A stretch of DNA of 64,000 bases from Flavobacterium sp. N502536 (GTDB lineage: Bacteria > Bacteroidota > Bacteroidia > Flavobacteriales > Flavobacteriaceae), in the NCBI RefSeq assembly GCF_025947345.1, contig NZ_CP110011.1:1984001-2048000 (forward strand), read 5' to 3'. Position numbers and translations under genes: made by a program. Positions 9,701 to 18,245 of this stretch are shown here, one piece after another. How positions within the stretch are numbered: position 1 is the first letter of the stretch; each line of letters starts with the position of its first letter. The notes beneath the pieces were generated by a model. It made no database searches. It was not told the DNA's origin and saw only the letters and a program-made list of their open reading frames with translations.

Positions 9701-11683
9701 GGTTGGTGTTACCGTTAGGGTACTTTTTAAATCCGTACAGGTGATAGGAGTTGCGTTAGCGATTGCCGTAAATGGAATCGATTCAGAAATAATGATATTA
9801 GAGAACAGTACCTGACCGCCTTGTGAGTCTGATACGATTATATCATAGGAACCATTGACCAGGTTTGTAAATATATTAGACTGAGTGGTAGTTAATGGAG
9901 TTCCCGACGACTTTTGAAGTCTATAACTATAAGGCGTGATACCTCCACTGGTCGTAATTGTAACAGTACCTTTGTCGACTACATAAGACGAAACAAGCGG
10001 GGTAGGCTCTACTACTGTTATAGGGATATTTACCGTACATTTATTAGGGTCTTTTATAGAAATAGTGTGATTACCATAAGTTACCATTCCAAAAATTCTC
10101 GAATCCTGATAACTACCTCCATCAAGGGCGTATTGATATTTTCCATAACCTCCGCTTGCATTAACGGTTACAGTTCTGTAATAATAGGTAATTTGGGCAG
10201 TTATCGGAGTAGGATCTTCTAATACTACTGTTGTCGAAACAATACAGCCGTTTGAATCTTTTGCAGATAAAGTATAATTTCCTGCTGGTAAATTTTCAAA
10301 AAGATTATTAGAAGAATAAGGCTTTCCATTTATTGAAAAAAGAATAGGCGATTTTCCGTTAGAGGTCCCCACTAATATCGAACCATTAGAATCTCCGTGA
10401 CACAATATACTTTTATAGGTCGCAGTTATTAGGGGTATTTTTATTGGATCTATAGTGGCAGTTGTAGTAACTACAGCGTTTTGTGCATCGAGAACTTTTA
10501 AATCGTAAGTTCCCGCGCTTAAATTAGAGAACACATTAGAATTGCTATAAGTATTTCCGTTATCTATTGAGTATTGATAAGGCAAAGTTCCTCCATTTGG
10601 AGTAATCGTAATCGTTCCGGTCGTAATCACGCACGTAATTGGCGTTACTGATGCCGTCGTCGTAAGCGGAGTAGGTTCATTAAGGATATTGATCCCTTTT
10701 TGTGAAAGAATACAGCCATGACGGTCTGTTACAACTACTTCGTACGATCCAACGGCTAAACCTGTAAATGGATTAGTTGTTTTAGAAGGAATTGGGTTTC
10801 CACCGCTGTCTTTAAGAGCAAAGGTGTATGGGCTAACTCCGCCAGAAACCAGTAGTTCTATTTTTCCTGCATTCGCAGCATTACTATCATTTGTTACAAT
10901 TGGATTTATAGCAATAGGAGTGTTAAGTAGGCGCATGGTAAAAGGAAGAGAAATAATGCAGCCCGTTGCATCTTTTATTCTTACGGTGTAGTCTCCAACG
11001 GTTAAATTTTTGAAAACATTCGCACTTGTAAACGCTCCGTCTGCAATAGAATAGAGATAAGGTGCTTTCCCTCCTGATGCGGTAACCTGAAAAGTACCGT
11101 CGTTTCCTCCCTGACAGGTAACAGCTACCATGTTGGCAAGCCATGTCAATGGAGTTAAAGATTCGACCACTATTGTCTTTGAAGCTACACAGCCATTACC
11201 ATCCCTAACGTATACGGTTTGATTTCCAGGGCTTGGAGTAATAATAACATTGTTTTGCGTATACGTAACACCAAAATGTGAATATTCATAATTAAAATCA
11301 CCACCATTTCCTGAAATGACGATTCTTGGAACACAATTTACATATTCAACTCTTGCATCAGCCGTTAAAGCGGGATTTACAATCAAATTAAAATAGTTTG
11401 TAGTTATGCTTCCATTATGGTCAATTCTGGCATAAATAGTTTTTGAACTTTCCGTACTGCTATAACTTTCCGGATTTGTAATCACATTTAAGTTATCAGT
11501 TGCATCTGCAAGACTTAAATGATAACTAACCGTTGTTTCGGCGGGGTTTAAATTGCCAATTAAAAGTGTTTTTTGAGTCGTTAAATTAAAAGAAGTGTCT
11601 CCTGCACAATGCTTGATATCATTGACCTGAGCATAAAAATAATTAGAAAACAGTAAAATAAAAAAAAGTAAAGTTTTTTTCAT
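6719..11683 (-). CDS. SprB-repeat surface protein with T9SS type A sorting domain
   Basis: A large secreted protein of 1,654 residues from the chosen ATG at 11683; 13 further in-frame residues upstream lack signal-peptide character, while MKKTLLFFILLFSNYFYAQ is a clean signal. About 17-18 tandem repeats of ~65-85 residues follow the scheme GGxxPYxYSxDxGxxY....NVFxNLxAGxYxVxVxDxxGC, the SprB-repeat signature. The last ~75 residues (DFRFYPNPVQHTLSL to VKIVKK) are a T9SS type A sorting/anchoring domain. In Flavobacterium johnsoniae SprB is the mobile gliding adhesin; this is a much shorter relative and may be an adhesin. Repeats are diverged from one another, so the array is old. Confidence 0.92.
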   Translation of the reverse strand: MKKTLLFFILLFSNYFYAQVNDIKHCAGDTSFNLTTQKTLLIGNLNPAETTVSYHLSLADATDNLNVITNPESYSSTESSKTIYARIDHNGSITTNYFNLIVNPALTADARVEYVNCVPRIVISGNGGDFNYEYSHFGVTYTQNNVIITPSPGNQTVYVRDGNGCVASKTIVVESLTPLTWLANMVAVTCQGGNDGTFQVTASGGKAPYLYSIADGAFTSANVFKNLTVGDYTVRIKDATGCIISLPFTMRLLNTPIAINPIVTNDSNAANAGKIELLVSGGVSPYTFALKDSGGNPIPSKTTNPFTGLAVGSYEVVVTDRHGCILSQKGINILNEPTPLTTTASVTPITCVITTGTITITPNGGTLPYQYSIDNGNTYSNSNVFSNLSAGTYDLKVLDAQNAVVTTTATIDPIKIPLITATYKSILCHGDSNGSILVGTSNGKSPILFSINGKPYSSNNLFENLPAGNYTLSAKDSNGCIVSTTVVLEDPTPITAQITYYYRTVTVNASGGYGKYQYALDGGSYQDSRIFGMVTYGNHTISIKDPNKCTVNIPITVVEPTPLVSSYVVDKGTVTITTSGGITPYSYRLQKSSGTPLTTTQSNIFTNLVNGSYDIIVSDSQGGQVLFSNIIISESIPFTAIANATPITCTDLKSTLTVTPTGGSAPYQYSMTSPENFVNSNVFSNLNAGSYQVTVRDSNGFRTIAPITIASAKPVLASAQIILPISCNSSSDGVVRVNVTQGQSPYTYALDNGQFQTDDTFRNVGPGTHTLHVLDKNSCRTTVSITLLEPTLIQSTLAVNGNSITASSTGGTPPYKYSLESYNGIITDWQDSNTFDNLPVGTYTVRTIDTKGCFFQPNYVEISQSPVLLASAVVTPITCENAKGKITVYATGGFGPYSYSIDNGVNYVFSNVFSGLSPGNYVITVKDNQNTTTTVMVSLDNLNILKATAVITKIIDCSSNATINVTASGGKKPYQYSLDNGVTYTSNPVFTNLNAGNYFVRVKDSLDCSVITNSIILQQPVPLTATVDHTTITDCSSSPISHIVINATGGTVPYQYSLNGLPYQSSSLYSGAYAGNYILDVMDANGCKFSIPFVIASPVSLVATVAVSPALTCEDNDTVTITATGGQAPYTYSFDGLNTFSTVNISKKLTAGPHMLHVKDRNGCYATVNVDIAPHPLPTSTVVLTNATTAGNNNGSITVTATGGTAPYTYSLLNSNNVTIIAEQSANTFNHLVSGTYSVVVKDAKGCSSIQQQLTISEPNALSATAIVVQPTCYNAGKIIATAIGGTAPYQYSIDNGATYNLSNEFLILQPGNYTVTVRDINNDTYRFTSTIMALEPLVVNAVVVSAVSCFSNGVIEVRASGGKAPYFFSINGGSFQNAFQSTTTFTGLNPGDHIITIKDANDCNQTVAIRLAPPVPITAVATVNNQTITVTAAGGTGNYQFSLDGIVFQSSNIFTVVNYGTYQITVRDLNGCMHLIMVTIDPPAPLIDGKKEIAVTFKAGQTLGDLVIEGQNIKWYSTKGASTGKTSKTAETPLSPTTLLVDGVTYYASQTIDGIESKERLAVTAKVDGSLATPDFALSDFRFYPNPVQHTLSLHNTSAIDEVELISVSGKTVLTKKINDTHSEIDLSNVASGFYFLKVKAEGKLKTVKIVKK

Positions 11684-11778
11684 ACGTATAGGTTTGTTAA
11701 TTGGAGCAACAAATATATACAAAAAAACGTACTAAAAATTTCGATACTGGAATCCGGCTTTTTAAAATTTGGAATTTA

Positions 11779-12216
11779 TTATTTCAGGTACAAATAATGA
11801 TTGTAGTAATCGATAATCGCTTTACCTTCAAGCAAAACGTCGGCCCCAATAATACCCTGAACCGGTTTTGTTTTGTACGATTCTAAAGCTTCATTTACGT
11901 GGGAAAGATCAAAAATAACCAGGCTAAAATTAGCATTTTTCCAGCGGCCGAGCTGTAGCTGATTGTGCTTTGAAATTTGTGTTAGCATTCCCGTTCCTCC
12001 CGCTCCCGAAGCTTTGGTTTTAGACTTTTTTGCAGTCAGCTCAAAACGTTCAATACTCTCAAATCCTACACAGGAATTAGAGGCCCCGGTATCTAAAATG
12101 AAATTTCCCGAAACACCATTGATTTTTGCCTTAATTGATAAATGCTGTGTTTTGGTGACTTTAAATTTTATTTTTTTGTATTTCTCTTTTTTGAGAACCT
12201 CGTGAAGATTTTCCAT
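11779..12216 (-). CDS. Retropepsin-like aspartic protease
   Basis: 145 residues. The aspartyl-protease signature FILDTGAS places the catalytic aspartate at D42, and AGGTGM (flap-like) and IIGADVLLEGKAIIDY follow, as in single-domain retropepsin-like proteins that dimerise. There is no signal peptide. The start ATG overlaps the 3' end of the CHAT gene by 49 nt; no other ATG lies near the conserved N-terminus, so the long overlap looks real and suggests translational coupling. It is the last gene of the CHAT gene pair. The target is unknown. Confidence 0.85.
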   Translation of the reverse strand: MENLHEVLKKEKYKKIKFKVTKTQHLSIKAKINGVSGNFILDTGASNSCVGFESIERFELTAKKSKTKASGAGGTGMLTQISKHNQLQLGRWKNANFSLVIFDLSHVNEALESYKTKPVQGIIGADVLLEGKAIIDYYNHYLYLK

Positions 12217-14831
12217 TTTCGGTACTGATTGAAAATCAAAAATAAACCAATTGCGGCCAATAAACTAATGATATAAAAGATATAATTTGGGGATTTTTCT
12301 TCTGCCGAAAGAGCACCGTAATACACAAAAGAACTCCAGTAATAAGGAGATTTTTTGGCATTCGAAATGGATTTGTCCTGTAAAAAAGCAAGTTTGGCGT
12401 TTGCATTTGCTTCAAAATAAGGCAGACCGTTTTTGATGTTTTTATAAAAATCAGCCATAAAAACTGAGGTGGTGTAATCATTCACTTTCCATAACGAAAA
12501 CAATAAATTCTGAGCTCCCGCAAACTGAAAACCTCTTGCCACGCTCATCGCACCTTCGCCTTTGTACAACTTGCCGATTCCCGTTTCGCAGGCGCTTAAA
12601 ACGACTAAATCAGGCTTAATATTCAGATTGTACAATTCCGAATATAAAATTTCCTGATCGTAGAACCGGATGCTCGCGGGCGTTTCGACATCACCAGAAG
12701 AGGCGTGAGTACTTAAATGTAAAATGGAATAACGATTGGCGTTACTCTTAAAATTGGAGAAAGTAGCTTGGGAGTTCTCTAAATAGTTTCCTTTGAAATT
12801 GCTTCTGATGGCTTCGAGTTCTTTCTTCGAATAGCGCAGTTCAAAAGGAGTATTTTCGAAAACAGGAAAAACGCCCAAAATTGTATTTCGGGAATGTAAA
12901 ACCGGTTGGGCATTGAGATATTGGTTTGCTGAAGTATTGTACGCAATCCTGAAATCATTTAACAAATAAGGCATTTTGGCAAAATTTGTCGTTTTGGATG
13001 TACTTGTCAACAGCGCTTCAAAAGGCAGGAAGTTCAAAATACCGTCAGGAACAAGGATGAGGTTTTGGTAAACGGTATTTTGAGGCAATCGTAACAAATC
13101 GTATACTTTTTTGCCATAGTAATTGTATCCCGAAATATCATTTGTAATGGCCGCTGCCGTATTGAAATAATTGATGAATTTTAGAATATATGGCATTGCT
13201 TTATGAGCAGTATAAAGGTGATGGAGACTGATCCGGTTATTTTGCAGGGTGAAATAGTACAGGTTTTCGGCCCCCATAAAATAGTACACCAGCACCGCTT
13301 TGTCTTTCTCTAATTTGGAGAACAGCGCTTTTAAATCGCAATTGTCAGGAAGTAAATTCGGGTTTTTAGATTGCATTTGCTTTAGGGAAAGCATAAGCTC
13401 ATTTTGTTTTTGAATAGCCTTATTTAGACTTGGAATATGAGCCGAATCGCCTTTTTGCTGTTCTTTTACAATCAAATTGTTTAAACTTTGAAGTTGCTGT
13501 AAAAGCAATTTCTCCGCTGTCGTTGCCTTTTTGATGTTCGATTGATAACTCTTTAAAACCCCTGATTTTGTTCGTTCAGCCAATTGAAATGCGTCCTCCA
13601 GATACTCCGTTTTATTTTCCTTTTGAAACAAGCGATCATAAATCGAAAGACATTTTTCGGTACGATGGCGGGAGCGTATCTGAGCAATTATTTTAGAGTT
13701 TTCATAAAGCGTAATGTTCATCAGCAGCTCTTCGATATAAAGAGAAAGCTGGTACGATTGCAATGCTTTTTTAGGCTGATTCTGACTTAAAAAAACCTGT
13801 GCCTGTAAATCGAGGGCATCAATTAAAACCGTTTCGGCATACAGTTGATTTTGATTCGGCAAAACCTCTTTGGCCTGATAATCGGGGATCAATAGTTTAA
13901 AAATGCTTTCGATCTGACCGGTAGTTTTGGCATGTTTTCCCTGATCAAAAAGCAACAAAGCCTTTTCATAATACAGTTTCGCTATTTTTCGGACGTGTAC
14001 ATGAGGCGCTTCCCGTAAAAGCTTCTCCGCTTTGACTAAATAAGAATCTGCCGCTTCAAATTCGTTCTTCTGCCGCTTAAGCATGGCCAGATTCCGATAC
14101 GAATTCGACAAAGTTTCGGATTGGTTTTTTTCGTTTTTCAGATAATTTACAGAGGACTCAAAACTGTTTTCGATTTTTTGATATACCTCAGGACGCATCA
14201 AACCTTCCGTTGAACTCAACAGGTAATTGTTTCCCAGATTATTGAGCACGATTCCTCTCTGAACATTTGTGAGTTTTTCGGTTTTTAGTATTTGTTCTAA
14301 TAAATCAATGGCCAGATGAAACTTTCCCGAACTCTGATATACATTGGATAAATTGAGGATTGCAGCAAATTTTTGCTTTTGGGCATCGGGATAGGCGGGA
14401 GTTGTATTGACAATAAAAAAATACTGTTTTATCGTATTTTCGGCACTGTCGTAATCGCCCAAAACGGTGTATAAATTTCCTAAAGGTTTCAGGCAGTATT
14501 CAATAATATCATAATTGCCAAGTTTGTTTTTCTGGTAAATCTGCCAGGCTTTTTCGTAACTCGCAATAGCGTTTTCTGTTTTTCCAAATTGATTTTCATA
14601 GTAGGCTTTATTGCAGTTTAAAACTACAATGGCAAGTAATTCGTCTTTGGTTTTTGACTTCGGATTTTTCCAGAAAGCGACCTCGGTATTCTTTAAATTT
14701 TGTAACGCCTGGGCCGAAGGATGTCCAATAAAAGAGTCAATTGCTGTATATATTTTATCTTCCTGACTCTGTCCTAAAACATTCAGATTTAAAAAAAGGA
14801 AGATTAAAACATATAAGCGATGTAAGTTCAT
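12168..14831 (-). CDS. Periplasmic TPR-CHAT protease with C-terminal membrane anchor
   Basis: 887 residues: signal peptide (MNLHRLYVLIFLFLNLNVLG), a long alpha-helical TPR-like solenoid (~25-420), a coiled-coil (~430-490), then a CHAT caspase-like domain (~550-840). The catalytic dyad is H709 (LHLSTHASSGD) and C748 (VVLSACETGIGKLYKGEG). A hydrophobic segment (YIFYIISLLAAIGLFLIF) near the C-terminus followed by a basic tail predicts anchoring with the protease in the periplasm. CHAT proteases act in regulated cleavage, for example Craspase-type and gasdermin-linked systems, but those are cytoplasmic. A secreted, membrane-tethered CHAT protein paired with a retropepsin is distinctive. Confidence 0.9.
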   Translation of the reverse strand: MNLHRLYVLIFLFLNLNVLGQSQEDKIYTAIDSFIGHPSAQALQNLKNTEVAFWKNPKSKTKDELLAIVVLNCNKAYYENQFGKTENAIASYEKAWQIYQKNKLGNYDIIEYCLKPLGNLYTVLGDYDSAENTIKQYFFIVNTTPAYPDAQKQKFAAILNLSNVYQSSGKFHLAIDLLEQILKTEKLTNVQRGIVLNNLGNNYLLSSTEGLMRPEVYQKIENSFESSVNYLKNEKNQSETLSNSYRNLAMLKRQKNEFEAADSYLVKAEKLLREAPHVHVRKIAKLYYEKALLLFDQGKHAKTTGQIESIFKLLIPDYQAKEVLPNQNQLYAETVLIDALDLQAQVFLSQNQPKKALQSYQLSLYIEELLMNITLYENSKIIAQIRSRHRTEKCLSIYDRLFQKENKTEYLEDAFQLAERTKSGVLKSYQSNIKKATTAEKLLLQQLQSLNNLIVKEQQKGDSAHIPSLNKAIQKQNELMLSLKQMQSKNPNLLPDNCDLKALFSKLEKDKAVLVYYFMGAENLYYFTLQNNRISLHHLYTAHKAMPYILKFINYFNTAAAITNDISGYNYYGKKVYDLLRLPQNTVYQNLILVPDGILNFLPFEALLTSTSKTTNFAKMPYLLNDFRIAYNTSANQYLNAQPVLHSRNTILGVFPVFENTPFELRYSKKELEAIRSNFKGNYLENSQATFSNFKSNANRYSILHLSTHASSGDVETPASIRFYDQEILYSELYNLNIKPDLVVLSACETGIGKLYKGEGAMSVARGFQFAGAQNLLFSLWKVNDYTTSVFMADFYKNIKNGLPYFEANANAKLAFLQDKSISNAKKSPYYWSSFVYYGALSAEEKSPNYIFYIISLLAAIGLFLIFNQYRKWKIFTRFSKKRNTKK

Positions 14832-14863
14832 ATAATAGAAGATGCAGTATTACGATCGTCTGT

Positions 14864-14914
14864 CTGAGCGAAGTCGAAGACCTTTATTGTCGGGAAGCCT
14901 TCGACTTCGCTCAG
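14864..14914. repeat. Inverted repeat CTGAGCGAAGTCGAAG
   Basis: CTGAGCGAAGTCGAAG (14864-14879) and its exact reverse complement (14899-14914) flank a 19-nt loop in the gap between two minus-strand genes. From memory this sequence is a widespread intergenic palindrome in bacterial genomes including Bacteroidota. No T-run follows, so it is a REP-like element more than a terminator. Confidence 0.8.
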
Positions 14915-14943
14915 GGTGACATTCAATGGCGAATAAAAAACAT

Positions 14944-16896
14944 TTAAAACTTCCAGATTCCATAAAACTGAAAATAATTAAAATTCTGTTCAAAATTAAT
15001 CACATAACGTGCCCCGAAACTGGGTCCAATTCTGGCAAAACCAGCGGTTAGGTCAAACAAAACTCCGGTTTTTAAATTCACAAAACTGTTCTTTACCGAA
15101 TTGGATTGCGTTCGGGTATTAATCAGAAACTGATCTGTACCACCTTCAAAAGTTTCAATTTTTTGGGTTTGGTTTTGTTCTGACGAAACATCAAAATTGG
15201 CCTGGATTCCGGCGCCAATTCCGATATAATTGTTAAGGTTATACCGAATTAATACCGGAATTTCCCAGTTTACATTTTTGTTTTCGGTTGTCGTGGTCGT
15301 GCGTTGCAATTGCTTTACACCATTTGCACCTACTACAGTCTGATCGATTATTGTTAGTCCGCTTTCGTATTTGTTCAGGGCATTAAGCCATTCTGCCTGC
15401 CAGTAAAAGCGATAGGACTTAAAAGGCGAAATAGTGGCACCCACAAAATAGCTTGTCGATTTTTGAAGATCAGGATACACATTATAACCTGCTTTTGCTC
15501 CAATTGAAATTCCGGGCAGGAATCGGGTGGTAGCGTAGTTGGTAATTATAGGTTCATTTTTATCGAAAATAATAGCCGTTCGGCTTCGGGTTTTTACTTT
15601 GTGAAAGTCTTCGCCAAATTTCATCGAATATTTTACAAAGCCTTTTGTACTGTCTTTCTCGCGTACATTTTTCTGTTCGCTTCCGGGTAAGTAAATGTTT
15701 TTGAAAGTAAAAAAGATTTGATTTTTTTTGATAATCGTATCCAGGCAGCTTGTTGTTGGAACTTCGTTTTTTGGACAAATGGGGCATTTTGGATACATGT
15801 CTTCAATCTGGAAGGTTTTTTTGTCAAACATATCCGGGATGTCCGTTTCAAGTCGGATCATTCGGGCAGGACCTTCACCGTTGTTTTGAAAGCGTGTTTT
15901 AAAGTTTACTCTTTTAAAACGAACCAGTCGGTAATTCATCAAACTTCCGTTAGATCCCATTTTATTAGGGTCGTGGGAGGTTACGATCTCCATTTCGAGA
16001 TTCTTTATTTTATGATTTTTATAACTTCGGTTCGGAACAAAAATACCACGCATCGTAACCGTTGCGCTGGTGTCTTTGATCATTTCGGGAGTTGTTTTAA
16101 AGGTGTAAAAAACATTTCGGGTTTCATTGGGGTTGGCCTCATCAAACTCGATGACCGAAACATTATGATAGATTTTATTGGCATCCAGCAACGATGCATC
16201 GAGGTCTTCTTCGGTGGTTGTATTTCTGTATTTTTTGGTTTTAAAGGTGTTTTCGGCAGACGCAACATAATTTTTAGAATCGTCCAGATCGTCAATACTT
16301 GCTACTGTTTTTTCTTTTACCTCACGCTCGTTGGCATAGGTGCGAAAATCAACCAGCTCGAAGTTATTGTCCTTAAATTGTTTCTCATTGTAAAACAAAT
16401 ACAGTTTTCCGCTTGAAACATAATTCTCAAGATTTTGATAACTTACTACAACTACCATTTCCTGTTCGGGAATAGGATCGCAATTTTTTAAGATCGCAAA
16501 TCCGTTTTGATCGGCTATAGAGGCAATGTCTTTATAGTTGGTATCGGTAAGATCATTTACGGCTACTTTTTTGGGGCGTGTTGCCGGAGGTTTTCCGTTG
16601 TCGTAATTGTTGGTCACAGCAAGTCTGGTGGTATAGGTGTCCTTTTTTTTGTAGACATGTTTGGGTTCCGCTTCTTTGCTGTAATGTCCGTCGCCGAGCT
16701 CCCATAAATAAGAATAGCTGGGTTTTGGAGCTCCCGCAATCGGAATTAAAGGCGGAGTTTCGGGTTTATACGTAACCGCATTTCCGTTCTGAATGAAAAC
16801 AATATTGGCTCTTCGCGTTATGGTGTCTTTTACCTTCGTTTGTCCCATTGCGAAAACAGAAAGCAGCATCAATAAAATAGACGATAGTGGTTTCAT
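14944..16896 (-). CDS. PKD-domain protein with outer-membrane beta-barrel C-terminus
   Basis: 650 residues with a signal peptide (MKPLSSILLMLLSVFAMGQ). A PKD fold lies at ~45-105 with its signature LWELGDGHYSKEAEPKHVYKKKDTY. The central part has repeated beta-rich stretches and a possible CPIC pair. The C-terminal ~190 residues (SIGAKAGYNVYP to FQFYGIWKF) alternate polar/aromatic strands and end in phenylalanine, as outer-membrane beta-barrels do. It is probably an outer-membrane protein with a periplasmic PKD module. It sits directly upstream of the CHAT gene on the same strand, so it may be the outer-membrane partner of that protease. Confidence 0.75.
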   Translation of the reverse strand: MKPLSSILLMLLSVFAMGQTKVKDTITRRANIVFIQNGNAVTYKPETPPLIPIAGAPKPSYSYLWELGDGHYSKEAEPKHVYKKKDTYTTRLAVTNNYDNGKPPATRPKKVAVNDLTDTNYKDIASIADQNGFAILKNCDPIPEQEMVVVVSYQNLENYVSSGKLYLFYNEKQFKDNNFELVDFRTYANEREVKEKTVASIDDLDDSKNYVASAENTFKTKKYRNTTTEEDLDASLLDANKIYHNVSVIEFDEANPNETRNVFYTFKTTPEMIKDTSATVTMRGIFVPNRSYKNHKIKNLEMEIVTSHDPNKMGSNGSLMNYRLVRFKRVNFKTRFQNNGEGPARMIRLETDIPDMFDKKTFQIEDMYPKCPICPKNEVPTTSCLDTIIKKNQIFFTFKNIYLPGSEQKNVREKDSTKGFVKYSMKFGEDFHKVKTRSRTAIIFDKNEPIITNYATTRFLPGISIGAKAGYNVYPDLQKSTSYFVGATISPFKSYRFYWQAEWLNALNKYESGLTIIDQTVVGANGVKQLQRTTTTTENKNVNWEIPVLIRYNLNNYIGIGAGIQANFDVSSEQNQTQKIETFEGGTDQFLINTRTQSNSVKNSFVNLKTGVLFDLTAGFARIGPSFGARYVINFEQNFNYFQFYGIWKF

Positions 16897-16910
16897 AACT
16901 AGAGGGTTTT

Positions 16911-16980
16911 AGTCCTGATGGTAGCGGCATCCTTTTGTATCGGGGTTCGGTACAAAAGATACAGCGGACAGCAGGATTAG
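16911..16980. repeat. Imperfect inverted-repeat element upstream of the PKD gene
   Basis: The left part (tcctgatggtagcggcat then ccttttgtatcgg) and right part (ttcggtacaaaagat then acagcggacagcagga) form an interrupted inverted repeat whose apex is CCTTTTGTA/TACAAAAG. I recall elements of this general form (GCGGCATCCTTTT...AAAAGATACAGCGGA) as common in Flavobacterium intergenic DNA. It would lie in the 5' leader of the PKD gene. Confidence 0.5.
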
Positions 16981-17015
16981 CTTCTGAAAAGCATCAGAAT
17001 TAATTTGAAAACTGG

Positions 17016-17062
17016 ATTAAATGTAAAAAAAAGTGATGAGCAAATCACCACTTTTTCTTAAA
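17016..17062 (-). terminator. Terminator downstream of the 17077 lipoprotein gene
   Basis: On the minus strand a GTGAT/ATCAC stem with a TTGCTC loop is followed by eight T, immediately after the TAA of the lipoprotein gene. A longer alternative stem pairs the flanking AAAAAGTG with CACTTTTT. It implies that the downstream PKD gene has its own promoter. Confidence 0.6.
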
Positions 17063-17076
17063 AAGAATTTTGTAAG

Positions 17077-18057
17077 TTACTGAATAGCATTGATTGCGGC
17101 TACCAGTTGGGCTTCGGTACCTACAACTGTTTCGGCAAGTGTAAAGGTGTACACATCATTTGCTGCAACGGTTACGGCCTTGATTGCGTATCGCCATTGA
17201 CCATTGTCTTCGGTTGCAAAAATCACATGGCATTTTAAGCCAATCGGAATTTGTCCGTAGTGCTCGCTGAACAATCCTGCTGCGGTGTAAGTGTCTAATT
17301 TCGCAAGTGCATTCCCTTCGCCATCGTAGGACAGGTAAACGGCACTGTTGGTGTTGTTGTAACCATCTGGAGCATCAACCAACAGTGTAGTTTTTGGTCT
17401 TGGGTCGCTGTAAAAACGGTCTACGTTGGTCCATCCAAAGTTTCCAAAAGTCACAAAGTAATTGGTTCCTTCTCCCTGAACGCCGCCTTTACCGCCGGTT
17501 CCGTCTGCATTTGGTTTAGGCACTTCCCAGGTCAGTTCGTCATTTTGATCGATTACTCCGGTCCATAAAGTCATGGCATTGTCTACACCATCTGTTAGGG
17601 CAGCGGGAACGATCATATTCATAGGGCAGGAAATTTTAAGTTCGACTCCGCCCTGAGTCGCTTTGATGAAAAACTCACCACCCGAAATCAAGAGGTTTTT
17701 CTTTCCGTCAGGCATAACTCCCATCGTAGGTTTGTTGGTAACCAGCATCTTTCCTTTGTCAAAAAGTTCAATGTATTCAATATCCACTGCTCCTGTTACC
17801 GCGACTCCGTTTTTAGTCAGACAGTCGCCGTTGAGGGTTAATTTTACTCCTTTGGCCGAAGTCACCGTTACCACACCGGTTCCGGCAGTAATGGTAAATT
17901 TTTGTGTAGCCGATTTTACCCCTTTGCTACTGATGCTTTTAAAAGCGGAAGCTGAAGGCGGCAAAACAAGATTATCGTCGCTGTCGCCATTGTCGCAACT
18001 TACAAAACTGATTGCCAGTAAAAATAAAAGTCCGATTTTTCTAAAGTTTGTGTTCAT
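17077..18057 (-). CDS. Hypothetical lipoprotein of the CHAT/sigma module
   Basis: 326 residues. Signal peptide with lipobox VSC (MNTNFRKIGLLFLLAISFVSCDNG) predicts a lipoprotein. The rest is beta-rich with several Gly/Thr-Val strands (FTITAGTGVVTVTSAKGVKLTLNGDCL) and a Gly-rich linker (GTGGKGGVQGEGT). I do not recognise a family. Two tandem copies of the module's promoter-like motif lie 68-168 nt upstream, more than any other gene here, so this may be the most strongly induced target of the neighbouring sigma factor. Confidence 0.75.
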   Translation of the reverse strand: MNTNFRKIGLLFLLAISFVSCDNGDSDDNLVLPPSASAFKSISSKGVKSATQKFTITAGTGVVTVTSAKGVKLTLNGDCLTKNGVAVTGAVDIEYIELFDKGKMLVTNKPTMGVMPDGKKNLLISGGEFFIKATQGGVELKISCPMNMIVPAALTDGVDNAMTLWTGVIDQNDELTWEVPKPNADGTGGKGGVQGEGTNYFVTFGNFGWTNVDRFYSDPRPKTTLLVDAPDGYNNTNSAVYLSYDGEGNALAKLDTYTAAGLFSEHYGQIPIGLKCHVIFATEDNGQWRYAIKAVTVAANDVYTFTLAETVVGTEAQLVAAINAIQ

Positions 18058-18124
18058 GATTTCTAATTTTTATAAATCTGTCCTGATGATCAGGTGGTTT
18101 TCAGATTTCGGTTGTTAATTATAG

Positions 18125-18155
18125 TTATATCAATTTGGGTTTGATATTGTTACCC
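18125..18155 (-). promoter_or_regulatory. Site A: GGGTAACAAT-N12-TTGATATAA promoter-like motif
   Basis: On the minus strand GGGTAACAAT (18155-18146), 12 nt, then TTGATATAA (18133-18125). Identical blocks and spacing recur at sites B and C. The GTAAC block contains the AAC core typical of ECF-type -35 elements, and the second block sits where a -10 would be, about 68 nt before the lipoprotein ATG at 18057. Proposed to be read by the adjacent sigma factor. Confidence 0.7.
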
Positions 18156-18194
18156 TTGCTGTTGAAATTTATTTTTGAATTTGTTGAGATGTGG

Positions 18195-18225
18195 TTATAT
18201 CAATTCTTTTAAACAATTGTTACCC
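18195..18225 (-). promoter_or_regulatory. Site B: second GGGTAACAAT-N12-TTGATATAA motif
   Basis: Same two blocks and the same 12-nt spacing as site A, exactly 70 bp further upstream, between the lipoprotein gene and the stop codon of the small membrane protein. A tandem second promoter for the lipoprotein gene is the simplest reading. Confidence 0.65.
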
Positions 18226-18245
18226 TATTTTTTGTATTTCAAAAT

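Noticed and set aside
7928..10222. Plus-strand ORFs within the SprB-repeat gene
   Set aside because: Antisense shadows of a clearly coding repeat gene, with no start context or homology.
15718..16416. 232-residue plus-strand ORF opposite the PKD gene
   Set aside because: Its residue use is Phe/Ile/Val biased as antisense of coding DNA, and the minus strand has a signal peptide, PKD motif and beta-barrel end.
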